In this document: piece after piece, positions 37,301 to 45,254 of the stretch
How positions within the stretch are numbered: position 1 is the first letter of the stretch
Layout: each line of letters begins with the position of its first letter
Source: Lonicera japonica
Lineage: Eukaryota; Streptophyta; Magnoliopsida; Dipsacales; Caprifoliaceae
Assembly: GCA_021464415.1 (NCBI GenBank)
Contig: CM038469.1
Coordinates: 27,893,736 to 27,957,735, forward strand
DNA: 64,000 nt
Direction: 5' to 3'
The notes under the pieces: model-generated
The model's input: the letters and a program-made list of their open reading frames with translations, nothing else
The model's database searches: none
Told to the model about the DNA's origin: nothing
Position numbers and translations under genes: made by a program

Positions 37301-39768
37301 ATAATTTGGAAGGGTTGAAATTAGAATTGCATTTTGAAGACAATGCCATCTTTTATTAAAACTTGAATTGGAGTTTTTGACGTTCATTAACATTTTGGAT
37401 GTCAAGTACTCTAGAACCAGGCAGCTTCCATTCTAAAAGGTCTGAGATCTCTTTAGGGAATGGGGAGGCCTGCAACATCAACCAAAAGGGGGCAGTGATC
37501 AGAATGAGTTCTTGGAAGATGCGTGATTTGAGCTATTTGGATCACTGATAAAGTTTGACCTCTTCCATCACCTAAAATTTGCAACTAGTAGTAGTTTGAC
37601 ATAAATGCATCAGTTTATTACACCAATAAAGCCTGGACTTCAAGAAGTTGCAAATAGGCTGGCCTGAGATATAGGGCAAGCCTGAGATCGGGTCAGACTT
37701 GGACGGGCGCAAATTTTCTTATCGTATAAAATGCAAGTCCGCCTCAAGCTTGGCCTACGACCACCACTACCCATAGCTAGTTGGTACAACACTGAATGCA
37801 TTCACTGCAGCAAAATTCTCCAGCCGTGGAACCTCACCCACTGGAATTACCATGCGGAAATTGCAAGGAATAGAGAGAATAAACGAAACAAGGCTGGATA
37901 GAAACCAAGTAATGTTTGTGGTAAAAATACATTAAATACGCTATTTTTTTAGTTAATATATAGGTGCAAATAATTTTTGGCATCAAGAAGGCAAGTGGGT
38001 CACATGGAAAATAACACTAAGGATTTGAAACCCAATTTGGTAGTTGTTATGAACCTATTGGTAGAACTGGCCTCTGAAAACCGGCTTGCAAGGGAAGAGT
38101 GCCCATGAGCTTTATAAACTACTCCCAAGTTTACCATTTTTTCCATGTGGGACTATTTGGGTTCATAACAGTAGTCAAGTCACTTCAAGGCTGTTAGGAA
38201 CCATCTCTCCCAAAAGCTTAAGCTATTAGGAGAAGGAACCACCAATGAATATCATGCTTAATACCCTCCCTCACGTGCAACCCCATACTTGCATGTGGAG
38301 AGCAGACAGAATTATGCAGAACAGACATATTCAAGATTAATAGATGGGGATGGAGGTGCCAAGGCTTAAACCCTGGACCTCCCAGAGAACTAAGCTCTGA
38401 TACCATGTTAGGAACCATCTCTCCCAAAAGCTTAAGCTGTTAGGAGAAGGAACCGTAATGAATATCATGCTTAACAAAGGCTTTTGGGTTAACACTGTAA
38501 CACAGTTGCGATTTGCTACGCAGATTCAAGAGTTGCTTTACCGTCAAACCTCCAAAACAATGTTTTGTTTCGAAGGTGGATCCATTGATTCTTACAGGAT
38601 TGAGTGATAGTAGGTAGCTTATAAAAGTTGTGTGTAATGGCACTAGTTGCATCTGAAGATGAGACTGGCAGCAAAGGATCATGGGTCTGGTCCAGGTCCG
38701 GGTCAGTAATCTCAAGTTGATTTTCTTATCTACTATATTATTAAGCCAGGAGTAGCTTCGGCAGTTTGAAGCCTTGTCAATATTGGGTTTTCCAAATTTA
38801 GGCTTTGAGTTTCTTTGTCTGAAAAAAAGCTACCCATATAGTGTAATCAATGGGATTCAAATCGTTAGCACTCTAACCACTAAACTACTTGTCATTCCTT
38901 TAATAATTTCTCATCACATTACTTATATCCAAGTCACACATGCAGCACATGTGCATGGAAATCTAGTTGTTATGTAGTCTCACCCCTAAGCAAACGTGAA
39001 GTTATATCCAACCCAAATTGTGGTGTCTTTCTACCCAAAGAAACTCTACTGGTGCGTTACTACCAGAAAGACTTAACATAGGCAAGCATATTTTATACAG
39101 CTTTTAATAGTTGAATTACCCGAAAAATAAACATAGGCAAAGATACATGTAAAAACTTAGGAGGTGCTTGTTTTTACCTCTTAAACGCTTAATGGAAGTC
39201 CATCTAAGCGTTAAGAATTAGAAATTGTGTTTCTTTTCTGAGCTCTTAATGCTAAATTGGAAATTGGAAAGAAGCAAGTTCGGTGCCGAATGCTTAACTA
39301 AATTTTATTCCAAATGTGCCCATGTTCTCTTTATTCTTTAGGTATTGATTTATATCACAATAATAAAGATAAAATTGTTAACTGTCACCTTTTTTAAGCG
39401 AAATAAATCACACACATTTTCCAAAGGTTCCGTTCAGCATTAAGCAGTTAGGGTTCAGCATTCAGAGGCTAATGAATCGTATTTTCTAGGGCATACAAAA
39501 TACAACTTCAACATATGCATATTCATAGGGTAAGTGAGATTAGATTACCGGTGCCGGTGCCGGTGGGGTCACCGCCTTGAACCATAAAAGATTTGATGAT
39601 GCGATGAAAGATGGTGTTATCGTAGTAACCATCGACACAGAGCTGAACGAAGTTCCTCACCGCCTTCGGTGCCTCTTTCGGCCACAGCTCTATGTCCAGT
39701 GGCCCGTACGACGTCGTCAAAACCACCTTCCCTTTCGTCGGTGGCTCCGATACGTATATCGACGACAT
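22258..39768 (-). CDS. CYP57: CWC27/CYP57-type spliceosomal cyclophilin, ten exons, 496 aa
   Basis: The coding sequence joins 39768-39549, 35283-35105, 35011-34910, 33861-33752, 33651-33513, 32910-32685, 29310-29271, 27053-26861, 25964-25824 and 22398-22258, all with GT-AG introns and one uninterrupted frame. Residues 14 to about 165 form a cyclophilin-type peptidyl-prolyl isomerase domain (FHRII, QGGDPTG, NGSQFF, KHTIFGK). Then come the conserved [12 protein letters not shown] motif of CWC27 proteins, an acidic [11 protein letters not shown] stretch, a basic segment and the C-terminal [19 protein letters not shown]. Length is close to the Arabidopsis family member (about 500 aa). CWC27 homologs associate with the Bact spliceosome together with CWC22, so nuclear pre-mRNA splicing is the likely role. 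The start is the first ATG and gives the family N-terminus ([15 protein letters not shown]). Introns 1, 6, 7 and 9 (2.2-4.3 kb) are full of transposon remnants. Confidence 0.93.
22675..22852 (-). mobile_element. Copia end with a very short LTR, in CYP57 intron 9
   Basis: Read on the minus strand, a pol tail (22807-22852) leads into the polypurine tract CTTGAGGGGGAG and then an LTR from TGTTAGATATT (22806) to ATATTTTCACA (22675), only about 132 bp. TATAAATAGGGC inside the LTR resembles a promoter TATA box. The other LTR and most of pol are missing, and the break joins SMART-like sequence. Confidence 0.6.
22853..23068 (-). mobile_element. Truncated SMART/TRIM copy in CYP57 intron 9
   Basis: It matches the complete element at 38192-38476. 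It has one 71-bp terminal repeat (22998-23068, TGTTAGGAACC...GCTTAACA), a primer-binding-like CTCTGATACTA beside it, and the internal segment. The other terminal repeat is lost at the junction with the copia end. Confidence 0.75.
23575..24979 (+). mobile_element. 5'-truncated L1-type LINE inserted in CYP57 intron 9
   Basis: It contains the C-terminal third of ORF2, then about 110 bp of 3' UTR with AATAAAATC and a terminal A run (24970-24978). This is the 5'-truncated, A-tailed shape of target-primed LINE insertion. It lies antisense to the host gene. No convincing target duplication was identified around the ends. Confidence 0.85.
23581..24840 (+). CDS. LINE ORF2 C-terminal fragment with zf-RVT domain (419 codons, open)
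   Basis: The frame opens in the region after the reverse transcriptase core ([27 protein letters not shown]), continues through [12 protein letters not shown], and contains the zinc-binding-in-reverse-transcriptase region ([17 protein letters not shown], then CILCKKG and HILLHCNY with the Cys/His spacing). The catalytic YADD part is absent, so it cannot retrotranspose by itself. The frame is intact over 1.26 kb, unlike the other LINE fragments here, which suggests a recent insertion. The annotated ATG is just an internal methionine. Confidence 0.85.
   Translation: MEVLPIYYLSIFKIPQKVASILEKLMRDFLWEGRGEGKKDHLVNWEVVSRPKIDGGLGVGNLIKRNKALLGKWLWRFPLESNSLWHAIITSKYGSHPNGWDSSHDINGSLRAPWKSISRVWSDFEQHIKLVVGNGERIRFWEDSWAGDSPLKISFPRLYRISCDQNATIHSVISWSSHLEYSWNLSFRRFFLDREVDEYVSLLGLTHGLNLNQNSLDKRVWVAHTSGEFSCKSFFETLSHSSQSITPQQYNFIWKGKVPSKVKVFAWLVFRGRVNTCDVIQERRPSMCLSPSWCILCKKGFEGIDHILLHCNYVWGIWAKLFKAFGLIGAAPKKWVDLIGLEWSFSSAKAGNLWKVSVMAAAWAIWLERNKRVFEDCYRSVSSLWDHLRFLIGLWARAANLFDSTDRLLFDLDCCSFLA
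24980..25823. other. Remainder of CYP57 intron 9, no element recognised
   Basis: This is AT-rich intronic sequence between the LINE A tail and exon 9. I see no repeat boundary or reading frame. Confidence 0.5.
25824..25964 (-). CDS. CYP57: CYP57 exon 9 (aa 404-450)
   Basis: This exon is 47 codons from MLARLEKFK through [13 protein letters not shown] to REAGK. Acceptor TATCAG, donor AAG|GTAACT, phase 0. Confidence 0.92.
26100..26612. mobile_element. MITE-like repeat in CYP57 intron 8
   Basis: TGTTTGGTTAAGACTG near 26110 and ATCAACCAAACAG near 26607 look like inverted ends. The interior shares GGAATGGATGAAGGGAATTC with the repeat at 34057-34440 in intron 3 of the same gene. The precise ends and target duplication are unresolved. 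Confidence 0.55.
26861..27053 (-). CDS. CYP57: CYP57 exon 8 (aa 339-403)
   Basis: It encodes [19 protein letters not shown], a conserved family block, then [16 protein letters not shown]. Acceptor TTAATAG, donor GAA|GTATGT. Confidence 0.92.
27640..28615 (+). pseudogene. Decayed LINE ORF2 3' fragment in CYP57 intron 7
   Basis: Discontinuous reading gives [20 protein letters not shown], then LSPS.C.FCKET and NHIFF, the zf-RVT landmarks in the same order as the LINE at 23581. Stops and shifts break every frame. The 3' part ends in an A-rich GATGAAAAAGAAGAAAG near 28615. It is older than the intron 9 copy. Confidence 0.7.
29271..29310 (-). CDS. CYP57: CYP57 exon 7 (microexon, 40 nt)
   Basis: It encodes only [12 protein letters not shown] plus split codons at both ends. 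Acceptor TTTTCAG, donor CAAG|GTAGGG. Including it is the only way to join exons 6 and 8 in frame (1 + 40 + 1 nt = 14 codons). It lies between two large TE-filled introns. Confidence 0.82.
30600..30954 (+). pseudogene. LINE RNase H-like domain remnant in CYP57 intron 6
   Basis: [16 protein letters not shown] followed, after a frame change, by [10 protein letters not shown] and later [20 protein letters not shown] matches the C-terminal RNase H-like domain of plant L1-type LINE ORF2. At least one frameshift separates the halves. This domain is absent from the intron 9 LINE, so it belongs to a different LINE lineage. Confidence 0.65.
30955..31472 (+). mobile_element. Probable 3' untranslated tail of the RNase H-bearing LINE
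   Basis: The stretch directly follows the RNase H remnant and reads as T- and C-rich sequence with no conserved domain. One frame stays open for 185 codons (30962-31519), but its composition does not resemble a known protein. The tail is cut by the hAT-like element at 31473. Confidence 0.4.
31473..31823. mobile_element. hAT-like MITE with TAGGGATA ends in CYP57 intron 6
   Basis: TAGGGATAGCA at the left and the inverse AGGGATATGGCA at the right enclose GGGTTTGGG / CCCAAACCC and AACCC repeats, as in the hAT element at 15309-16118. No 8-bp duplication was found, so the limits are approximate. Confidence 0.5.
32685..32910 (-). CDS. CYP57: CYP57 exon 6 (aa 251-325)
   Basis: It encodes a charged, probably helical segment ([16 protein letters not shown]) followed by [11 protein letters not shown] and [12 protein letters not shown]. 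Acceptor AATGCAG, donor AAGG|GTAACT, phase 1. Confidence 0.9.
33513..33651 (-). CDS. CYP57: CYP57 exon 5 (aa 204-250)
   Basis: It carries [18 protein letters not shown] and [14 protein letters not shown], the most family-specific motifs outside the cyclophilin fold. Acceptor TATGCAG, donor TTG|GTGATA. Confidence 0.92.
33752..33861 (-). CDS. CYP57: CYP57 exon 4 (aa 168-204)
   Basis: It begins [13 protein letters not shown], a signature following the cyclophilin domain in CWC27 proteins, and ends in a basic TKKKATK run. Acceptor TTTTTAG, donor AAA|GTTAGT, phase 2. Confidence 0.9.
34057..34440. mobile_element. MITE-like repeat in CYP57 intron 3
   Basis: GGGCTTGTTTGGTTAAGACT on the left is mirrored by the inverse of CAAATAACAAACCAACTGG on the right. 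The interior GGAATGGATGAAGGGAATTC equals the intron 8 repeat at 26100-26612. It has no credible ORF. Confidence 0.55.
34910..35011 (-). CDS. CYP57: CYP57 exon 3 (aa 134-167)
   Basis: This exon is 34 codons exactly, [10 protein letters not shown] to KIISVE, closing the cyclophilin domain. Acceptor TTTGCAG and donor GAG|GTATGC. Confidence 0.92.
35105..35283 (-). CDS. CYP57: CYP57 exon 2 (aa 74-133)
   Basis: After acceptor ATGCAG it encodes [19 protein letters not shown] and [13 protein letters not shown]. Gln113, Phe115, Trp123 and His128 correspond to the cyclophilin A active-site residues Gln111, Phe113, Trp121 and His126. It ends AAAG|GTAATC in phase 0. Confidence 0.93.
36010..36760 (+). 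repeat. Dispersed repeat in CYP57 intron 1, inverted relative of 57190-58330
   Basis: TTCAATATATCTTCATG, GACGTAATTGGA on the inverse, TGTGAACACTCCTA and TTGTTTAATTGATCTTGATT occur here in the order opposite to their complements at 57.2-58.3 kb. The right part (36628-36742) contains a duplicated block of about 58 bp, CATCTTGATGTGTGTATAAA...CTAATGCAC. Internal sequence overlaps the Tourist family at 41196-41693. Confidence 0.6.
37195..37570 (-). pseudogene. LINE ORF2 fragment (endonuclease end) in CYP57 intron 1
   Basis: Read on the minus strand, [12 protein letters not shown] followed by PFRMEAAWF is the end of the apurinic endonuclease domain of plant L1 elements. Farther on, [20 protein letters not shown] recalls the linker before reverse transcriptase. 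Stops and shifts interrupt it. It is the only LINE fragment in this gene lying in the same orientation as the gene. Confidence 0.65.
38192..38476 (-). mobile_element. Complete SMART/TRIM small LTR retrotransposon (285 bp) in CYP57 intron 1
   Basis: It has two terminal direct repeats of 71-72 bp (38192-38263 and 38406-38476), each starting TGTTAGGAACC and ending near GCTTAA(C/T)A. The exact 5-bp target duplication AAGGC flanks it (38187-38191 and 38477-38481). On the minus strand the right repeat is followed by TGGTATCAGAGC, the primer-binding site for initiator tRNA-Met, and a purine-rich GTGAGGGAGGG tract precedes the left repeat. It has no coding capacity and would depend on proteins from other elements. 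Confidence 0.9.
38482..39548. other. Rest of CYP57 intron 1 near exon 1
   Basis: I see no gene. On the minus strand GTTTAGTGGTTAGAGTGC (near 38880) and GATTTGAATCCC (near 38850) resemble pol III A and B boxes, a possible SINE head. The rest shows no recognisable element. Confidence 0.35.
39549..39768 (-). CDS. CYP57: CYP57 exon 1 (aa 1-73)
   Basis: The exon encodes the N-terminus and the first half of the cyclophilin fold, including Arg56, Phe61 and Gln64, which align with the catalytic Arg55, Phe60 and Gln63 of cyclophilin A. The donor is G|GTAATC after ACCGGCACC (phase 1), and the glycine codon is completed by exon 2. Confidence 0.93.
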
Positions 39769-39963
39769 TGATGATTAGAGTTCGTCGTTCAACTGTTTGT
39801 CGATTGGCCTCAACCAGCAAAAACTTTAACCTCTTTCAGTGTCTTCTAATTGCAAAAAATTGGGATTTTACACTTTGTTATTGAGTTTGGTAGATTCAGT
39901 TAAAACGCGGTCATACGGTAATGAATCGGGTTTACAGCGGTTTCCCGGCACCTGGTTTAGAGT
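39769..39963 (-). promoter_or_regulatory. 5' UTR and remaining proximal promoter of CYP57
   Basis: Only 195 bp separate the CYP57 start codon from the hAT element that begins at 39964. No TATA box is evident. If transcription starts within this interval, the core promoter and any upstream elements abut or overlap the transposon. Confidence 0.4.
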
Positions 39964-41116
39964 ACGGGTGGAAAAAATTATTTGACCGTATCAATTCGTA
40001 CCAAACCGAAACAATTCATTGTACGAGAATTTAGTAATGTACAATACCGATTGTATTATACCATACCGAATTATTTTTGCACTAGTATTCATATTCATTA
40101 CAAATAGTATCACCGTACGATTTTTTAGTACGGTATGGTATAGTACCATACCAATACCAATGTGCCAAACAAATATTAAATAACAAATTATCAATATTTC
40201 ACAATTAGATATAGATGAAGTTAGATGAACAGTCAGATTATCAACAATCCTATTATCTCTTTAGACCCATTTCAGCTCTAAATCTAATTGTTCCATATAA
40301 AAATTCCATTGAAAAAATTTTTCGGCTCATTTTAATATTGTTCAGTTCATTTAAGTCGTTTCACTGAGTTATTCACTTTGACATATATAATATCTTCGAT
40401 GATGAGAAGATGTTTGTTTTCTTTTCTTTCACAATAGGCAATGACAGTCTATAATCTCAAAAGGATTCAAGTAAAAGAAATAAATTAGAGCATAAAGTTT
40501 TATTCTGAATTTGGGAACCTAGTTGGTTGGTGAAACTAAGATATATAAATTATTGATATGCATGTATGTATATATTCTGCAATTCTACTTAGTTGCAGGT
40601 GTTCTAAGTTATTCATCCTCCTTTTAATTCCATAAAAATTGTCCCAATTCATTTAATCATTTGAATTATAATGGCTCAATTTACTTAATCGGTTTGCATT
40701 ACGATAAATATGGCCATCATAATAATAACACATTCTTTCTGTTTAGTGATTTAGTCTATTTTTGTAGGCAATGAAGTGTTAAGATGTAAATATTAACAAA
40801 TCATGTCTAATTATTTTTCAAAAAATTTTAGTTAAATTTGGTTTAGCTAAGTGCCTAGTTTAGTTAATTAATAATAATCAATTATTTTGTAAATTAACTA
40901 AACAAAAAAATTATTTAAATTAAAAAAAAATTATATTTTATTTACATGATTGATTTTTTGGTAATGACCGTATAACCCGTACCAAAATATTTGGTATACC
41001 AAAATTCGGTTACCGAAAGTTTGGTATGGTAATGGTAATGAATTTTGGTGTAAAAATTTCGGTATGGTACTCGGTATAGTCGGTATGGTACGGTATTGTA
41101 CCAAATCCACCCTTAG
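39964..41116. mobile_element. Non-autonomous hAT element upstream of CYP57 (1.15 kb)
   Basis: TTTAGAGT is duplicated at 39956-39963 and 41117-41124. The ends ACGGGTGG and the inverse of CCACCC(TTAG) match. Subterminal zones at both ends are dense in GGTACGGTA / TACCGTACC and GGTATGGTA / TACCATACC motifs, probable transposase-binding repeats. The middle is AT-rich with no transposase. Confidence 0.85.
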
Positions 41117-41195
41117 TTTAGAGTGAGTTTAGCTAGACCTGAATTAAAATATTTGAAAGAGCAGTGATAAATGCACATTTTTTTATTGCTATTAA

Positions 41196-41693
41196 GGGTG
41201 CATTTGATTGAAACTATAAAATTTGCATGGAAAGATAATAAATTACAGGCAATTGAATTGCTTAAAATTGAATTACGTGAAAAATGTAGTATAGTGTATT
41301 TGATTGCCTTAATTTTCTACCTGAAAAATATTGATTGTATTATGGCATTTTTAATTTAGCAAAAATTATTGGTATTTTTTTTTACATAATTATATAGTTA
41401 TGATGGATCTTGTTTAATTGATTTTGATTAGTATATTTTAAATATTAATTTTTTATATTATTTTAAATTTTGTATTTTAAGTTATGGTATTTTTAATGTA
41501 GAAAATGGTAAAACAAAAAACCACCTCCCCCAAAGAAAATATTTTCCTCAATTGCCTTGAAAATGCACATGTGTGAGGCAAAAGTGGAAATTGAGTTGCC
41601 TGGAAAAAAAAAAGCCAATCAAACACCTTAAGTTATCAAATCAAGTGGAAAATGCTCATTTTTCATGAAAAATGTTACCAATCAAACACACCC
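41196..41693. mobile_element. Tourist-like MITE, GGGTG(T)GTTTGATTG family
   Basis: The ends GGGTGCATTTGATTG and the inverse GGGTGTGTTTGATTGG are flanked by TAA at 41193-41195 and 41694-41696. It is the best preserved of a family that also has a member at 13471-13889 and partial, rearranged relatives at 36400-36570 and 57200-58000. Confidence 0.85.
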
Positions 41694-41696
41694 TAA

Positions 41697-42153
41697 TATT
41701 ATGTAGGAGCAATTGGACATAAGGGTTCATTCTAATAATAATATAATTATAAAGAACACTTATAAATTAACTGTGTAAATTAAGAACATTGTCAAAAAAA
41801 GACACTTATATCATTTCCTTATAATAGAGGAGGAGGTGAAGATCCCCAACAACAACGAGGAGGAAGAGGAATTGGTGTTGGATGGGGGATTTTCCGTTCC
41901 CCATATCAATTTATTTGGCCACAACTTTTGGTCTAATTCTTCTTTACCATAGCCACCATTTATTTAATTTACTATATTTATTTATTTATTGAAGACCTAT
42001 AAGTCAGAAAGCAAATATTTACTAGTTGGTCCTTCCTAAACCTCACATTTCTAGTCTAAATAATTTATCCAAAAAATAAAGAAGTTTATAATCTAAAAGA
42101 AGATAAAAAACGAGGCTACAAAATAACAAGAAAAAAAATAGAGAAGATAAATA
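41697..42153. other. Intergenic, no feature recognised
   Basis: There is a short purine-rich patch near 41826-41890 (GAGGAGGAGG, GAGGAAGAGG). No ORF or repeat end is seen. Confidence 0.4.
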
Positions 42154-42742
42154 TGTTTAGCACCAACCTCTTTTAACATCAATGGTGCTAAATCTGTTTA
42201 GCACCAATCTCTTTTAGCATTTATGGTGCTAAATCTGTTTAGCAACAATCTGTTTTAGCAACAGTGGTGTTAAATCTGTTTAGCACCATTATGTTTTAGC
42301 AACAATTGTGCTAATCTGTTTAGCACCAGTCTGTCTGTGTTTAGCAACAATGGTGCTAAATCTGTTTAGCACTATTCTGTTTTAGCAACAATGGTGCTAG
42401 GCTACAGAATAACAAGAAAAAAAATGGAGAAGATAAATATGTTTAGCACCAATCTCTTTTAGCATCAATGGTGCTAAATTAGTTTAGCACCAATCTCTTT
42501 TAGCACCAATCTGTTTTAGCAACAATTAATGGTGTTAAATCTGTTTAGCACAAATCTGTTTTAGCAACAATTAATGGTGCTAAATCTGTTTAGCACCAAT
42601 ATGTTTTAGCAACAATTAATGGTGCTAAATCTGTTTAGCACCATTCTGTTTTAGCAACAATGGTGCTAAATCTGTTTAGCACCAATGGTGCTAAAACATT
42701 AGTACTAATGGTGCTAAAACATTAGTACTAAAATGATTTTAG
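42154..42742. repeat. Hairpin-forming minisatellite (TTTAGCACCA ... TGGTGCTAAA)
   Basis: Units of about 41-58 bp alternate TTTAGCACCA and TGGTGCTAAA arms around an AATCTGTTTTAGCAACA-like centre, so nearly every unit is self-complementary. A higher-order duplication of about 286 bp is superimposed: the lead-in ATAACAAGAAAAAAAAT...GGAGAAGATAAATATG appears near 42122 and again near 42409. Units vary (AGCAACA, AGCATCA, GTGTTAAA). No reading frame runs through. A transcript would fold into serial stem-loops. Confidence 0.85.
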
Positions 42743-44473
42743 TATCATTATAAAACAAAGAACAACAATTGATGAGATCAACATCCATTCAATTTATATA
42801 TATGTATATATATATGGATTGACGTAGGGTTCGTCAAAAAAAAAAAAAAAGTTACGATCATTTTTTTTTCAAATATCGTTGGGCTGTCAAAATTAGTCGA
42901 TTTCGATAACAAAACGATCTCTATCGTCTTGATTTTTCCCGATGTTATAGTAACTTTGTCTTTCGAACAACATATCCAAAAATCAGCTCAATCCAACGAT
43001 TCGATCAAAATTTATATTTGTTTTACGATTGCATTTGCAGAAAAAAAAAAAAAAAAGGAAGAAGAAGAAGAAGAAAAAGAAGAAGATGAGAACGATGCTT
43101 GTTTTGGAAATACGACCGAAGGAAACCAGAAAAATTAAATCAACTACTGGTAATCTGGTACAATGATGAAAAATTGGGAAATAGAGAGAGAGAGAGAAAA
43201 GAGATGAGAAAGAATTACCTTTTTTTAATGTAGATATGAAAGAAGGGTTCTTCCTTCAGTTAAAACTCAAGGCCTCTTTTTCTTTCTCATTCACTGTGTT
43301 GTTGTCTCCACAGTCAAACGAGAATATTGTTCATGGAAAGTGTTATATGATGTTTATTTTAAAGGGTATGTTGGTCCATCAACACTTATCATTTTCCTTA
43401 AAATGAATTAATATTATGAAAAGTATCATTATTATAAAACCAAATTATGAAATTAATACTACTTCTCTTTATTAAATATGAGTCCGTCCTTAGAGTTATA
43501 AAATATTACGGGGCAAGGTCCTATAAACCATTATCTTTATTCTTTATATCTTATATTTTTTATTTTTAAAAAATTTATTACAAACACCCCACTTCACCAC
43601 CCTTTAAATTAAGAACCATAATTAAAGTAATTAAGTTCAATTTTAATTAAATTAAAGCCATAAAATAAGAAGGAAAAAAATGGAATTCAAACACTCCGCT
43701 CTCCCTCTCCATTAGCGTGCCCTAGTTTCAGACTCCTATCTCCACCACTGCCCCCGTCATTCTCTATTTCACTGCCGGTCTCTTTCTTTTCGATCTTCTC
43801 AGCCAGTCTTTCTCATTCTCCATCTCCGCCGGTGGATTGTGGTGGTGGTTCCACAGCTGTGATTCGCTAGATGTGGGGTTGGGTGGGATTTAATGGTTTT
43901 GGGTTTCTAAATGAGAGAATGTGTGTCATGTGGTATATTGGTTTTGGGGTTTATGAGAGATGGAATATAAATGTGAAAAAGTGAAATTGCTCTTTTCAAA
44001 CGTGGAATCAAAATAAAAACAATGAGACTTGAAATATATTTTTGACTTAAAACAATAACAAAAAGGGGTTTGGGTTAGATTAAATGAGACCCACTTAAAA
44101 TGAGATTAAACAAGCAACAAAAAGGGATTTTACATGAAGCGCCCAACCATAGTGAAATACAATTGAGATCTTTTGTTGAACATGTCTTTCAAAAGATAAG
44201 TGCTATATAGCTAACCTTGATTGATTCGGTTTGAAGACGCATTTTTGTCCTTTTGGGTGTACTTTTAAAGCCTTAATTGAAATCATGGTCGAAAAGAAAT
44301 AAAGCAATGAAGTCGTTTTTGGCTTTAAGAAATTAGAATTATTTGGCCGCACCTTAAACCACTATTTGAATAAGTTTATTCTCACAGCCTAGCGGATATA
44401 ATTTTTTAGTAACTATTCATAAAGACAGAAAAAAAAAATGATACCATTATTTTATTGAGCTATTTATAATTTA
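42743..44473. other. Intergenic, low-complexity patches only
   Basis: There are homopurine runs at 43040-43090 (A16, then GAAGAAGAAG), a GAGAGAGAGA run near 43180, and a C/T-rich stretch at 43700-43850. An open frame at 42929-43138 spans the purine run and has no recognisable domain. Confidence 0.4.
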
Positions 44474-44935
44474 GTGTTTTTTATTGGTATTCCTTTATTA
44501 ATACTTCATATTCATACTTTTTCATTTGGTTTTCTAAATTATGTTATTGCAATATGCAGGGTTAATGATGCACATGCATTACTACACGAAGTTCTCTTTG
44601 GCGGCAATACCCAAGCGCATGACATGACCCTCGTGGCTAATAGAGTATACGATATTCTTTCATCCGCCAAAACTGTGGAGAATGAAACCGAACAAAAGCA
44701 TATGAGAAAGGAGAGGCATTAATCCTTCCCGCAAACCACATTCACCCCTGCAACAGCAATGGTAACCCCATCCACCCCTACAACGATGGCGGCAACTCCA
44801 TCCACCCCCACAAAGGCAACTCCATCCAAAATCCGGGGAAAAGACAAATCCCTGGCAAAAGGCAAACTCCCGGTAAAAGGCAAACTCCCCGTAAAGAAGT
44901 TGAAAAACTATTTTGGTGAATGTTTAAGTGTTTAA
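44474..44935 (+). pseudogene. Orphan exon-like ORF with one in-frame stop
   Basis: From about 44560, after TTGCAATATGCAG (a good splice acceptor), the frame reads VNDAHALLHEVLFGGNTQAH and continues to HMRKERH, then a single TAA (44720-44722). It then stays open for 70 more codons as a Thr/Pro-rich and Lys-rich tail (TPSTPTTMAATPSTPTKA, GKLPVKGKLPVKK) to a stop near 44935. The base composition is less AT-rich than the flanks. I do not recognise the family. It could be the last exon of a gene captured by or left beside the Mutator-like element to its right, or a host pseudogene. Confidence 0.4.
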
Positions 44936-45254
44936 TTGGTTGATACTTTTATGTTTTGATGTTAAGTAGCTTAATGTTTGTACTTCAATATTTGGTGAAT
45001 GTTTTAAGTGTTTTGATATTTTATATTTTGGTAGTTTAGTGTTTTGGACATGTTTGTACTTTAACATTTGGTGCTTTAAATGGTAGATTAGTTTTTGCTT
45101 TGACATGGTGTTTGAAATAGTAGTTTGTATTACTTTGACACGGTGATTAAAATAATAGTTTGTGTTGCTTTAATAATCTTCAAGTGTTTAATTTGTTGCT
45201 TTAAGTTGGATGTTACTCTAGGGATATTGATAAAAATGGGGGTGTGTTTAATCA

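Noticed and set aside
38866..38906. tRNA gene suggested by A/B-box-like motifs on the minus strand
   Set aside because: No cloverleaf with acceptor and anticodon arms could be built by eye; a SINE head is more likely.
39577..39884. Plus-strand frames opposite CYP57 exon 1
   Set aside because: They are antisense shadows of a well-supported exon and 5' UTR.
42154..42742. CRISPR-like array of repeats and spacers
   Set aside because: The organism is a plant, the units are self-complementary throughout and the spacing is irregular with no unique spacers.
42929..43138. 69-codon frame with a K/E-rich tail
   Set aside because: The tail is the translation of an A16/GAA microsatellite; no domain or expression signal was found.
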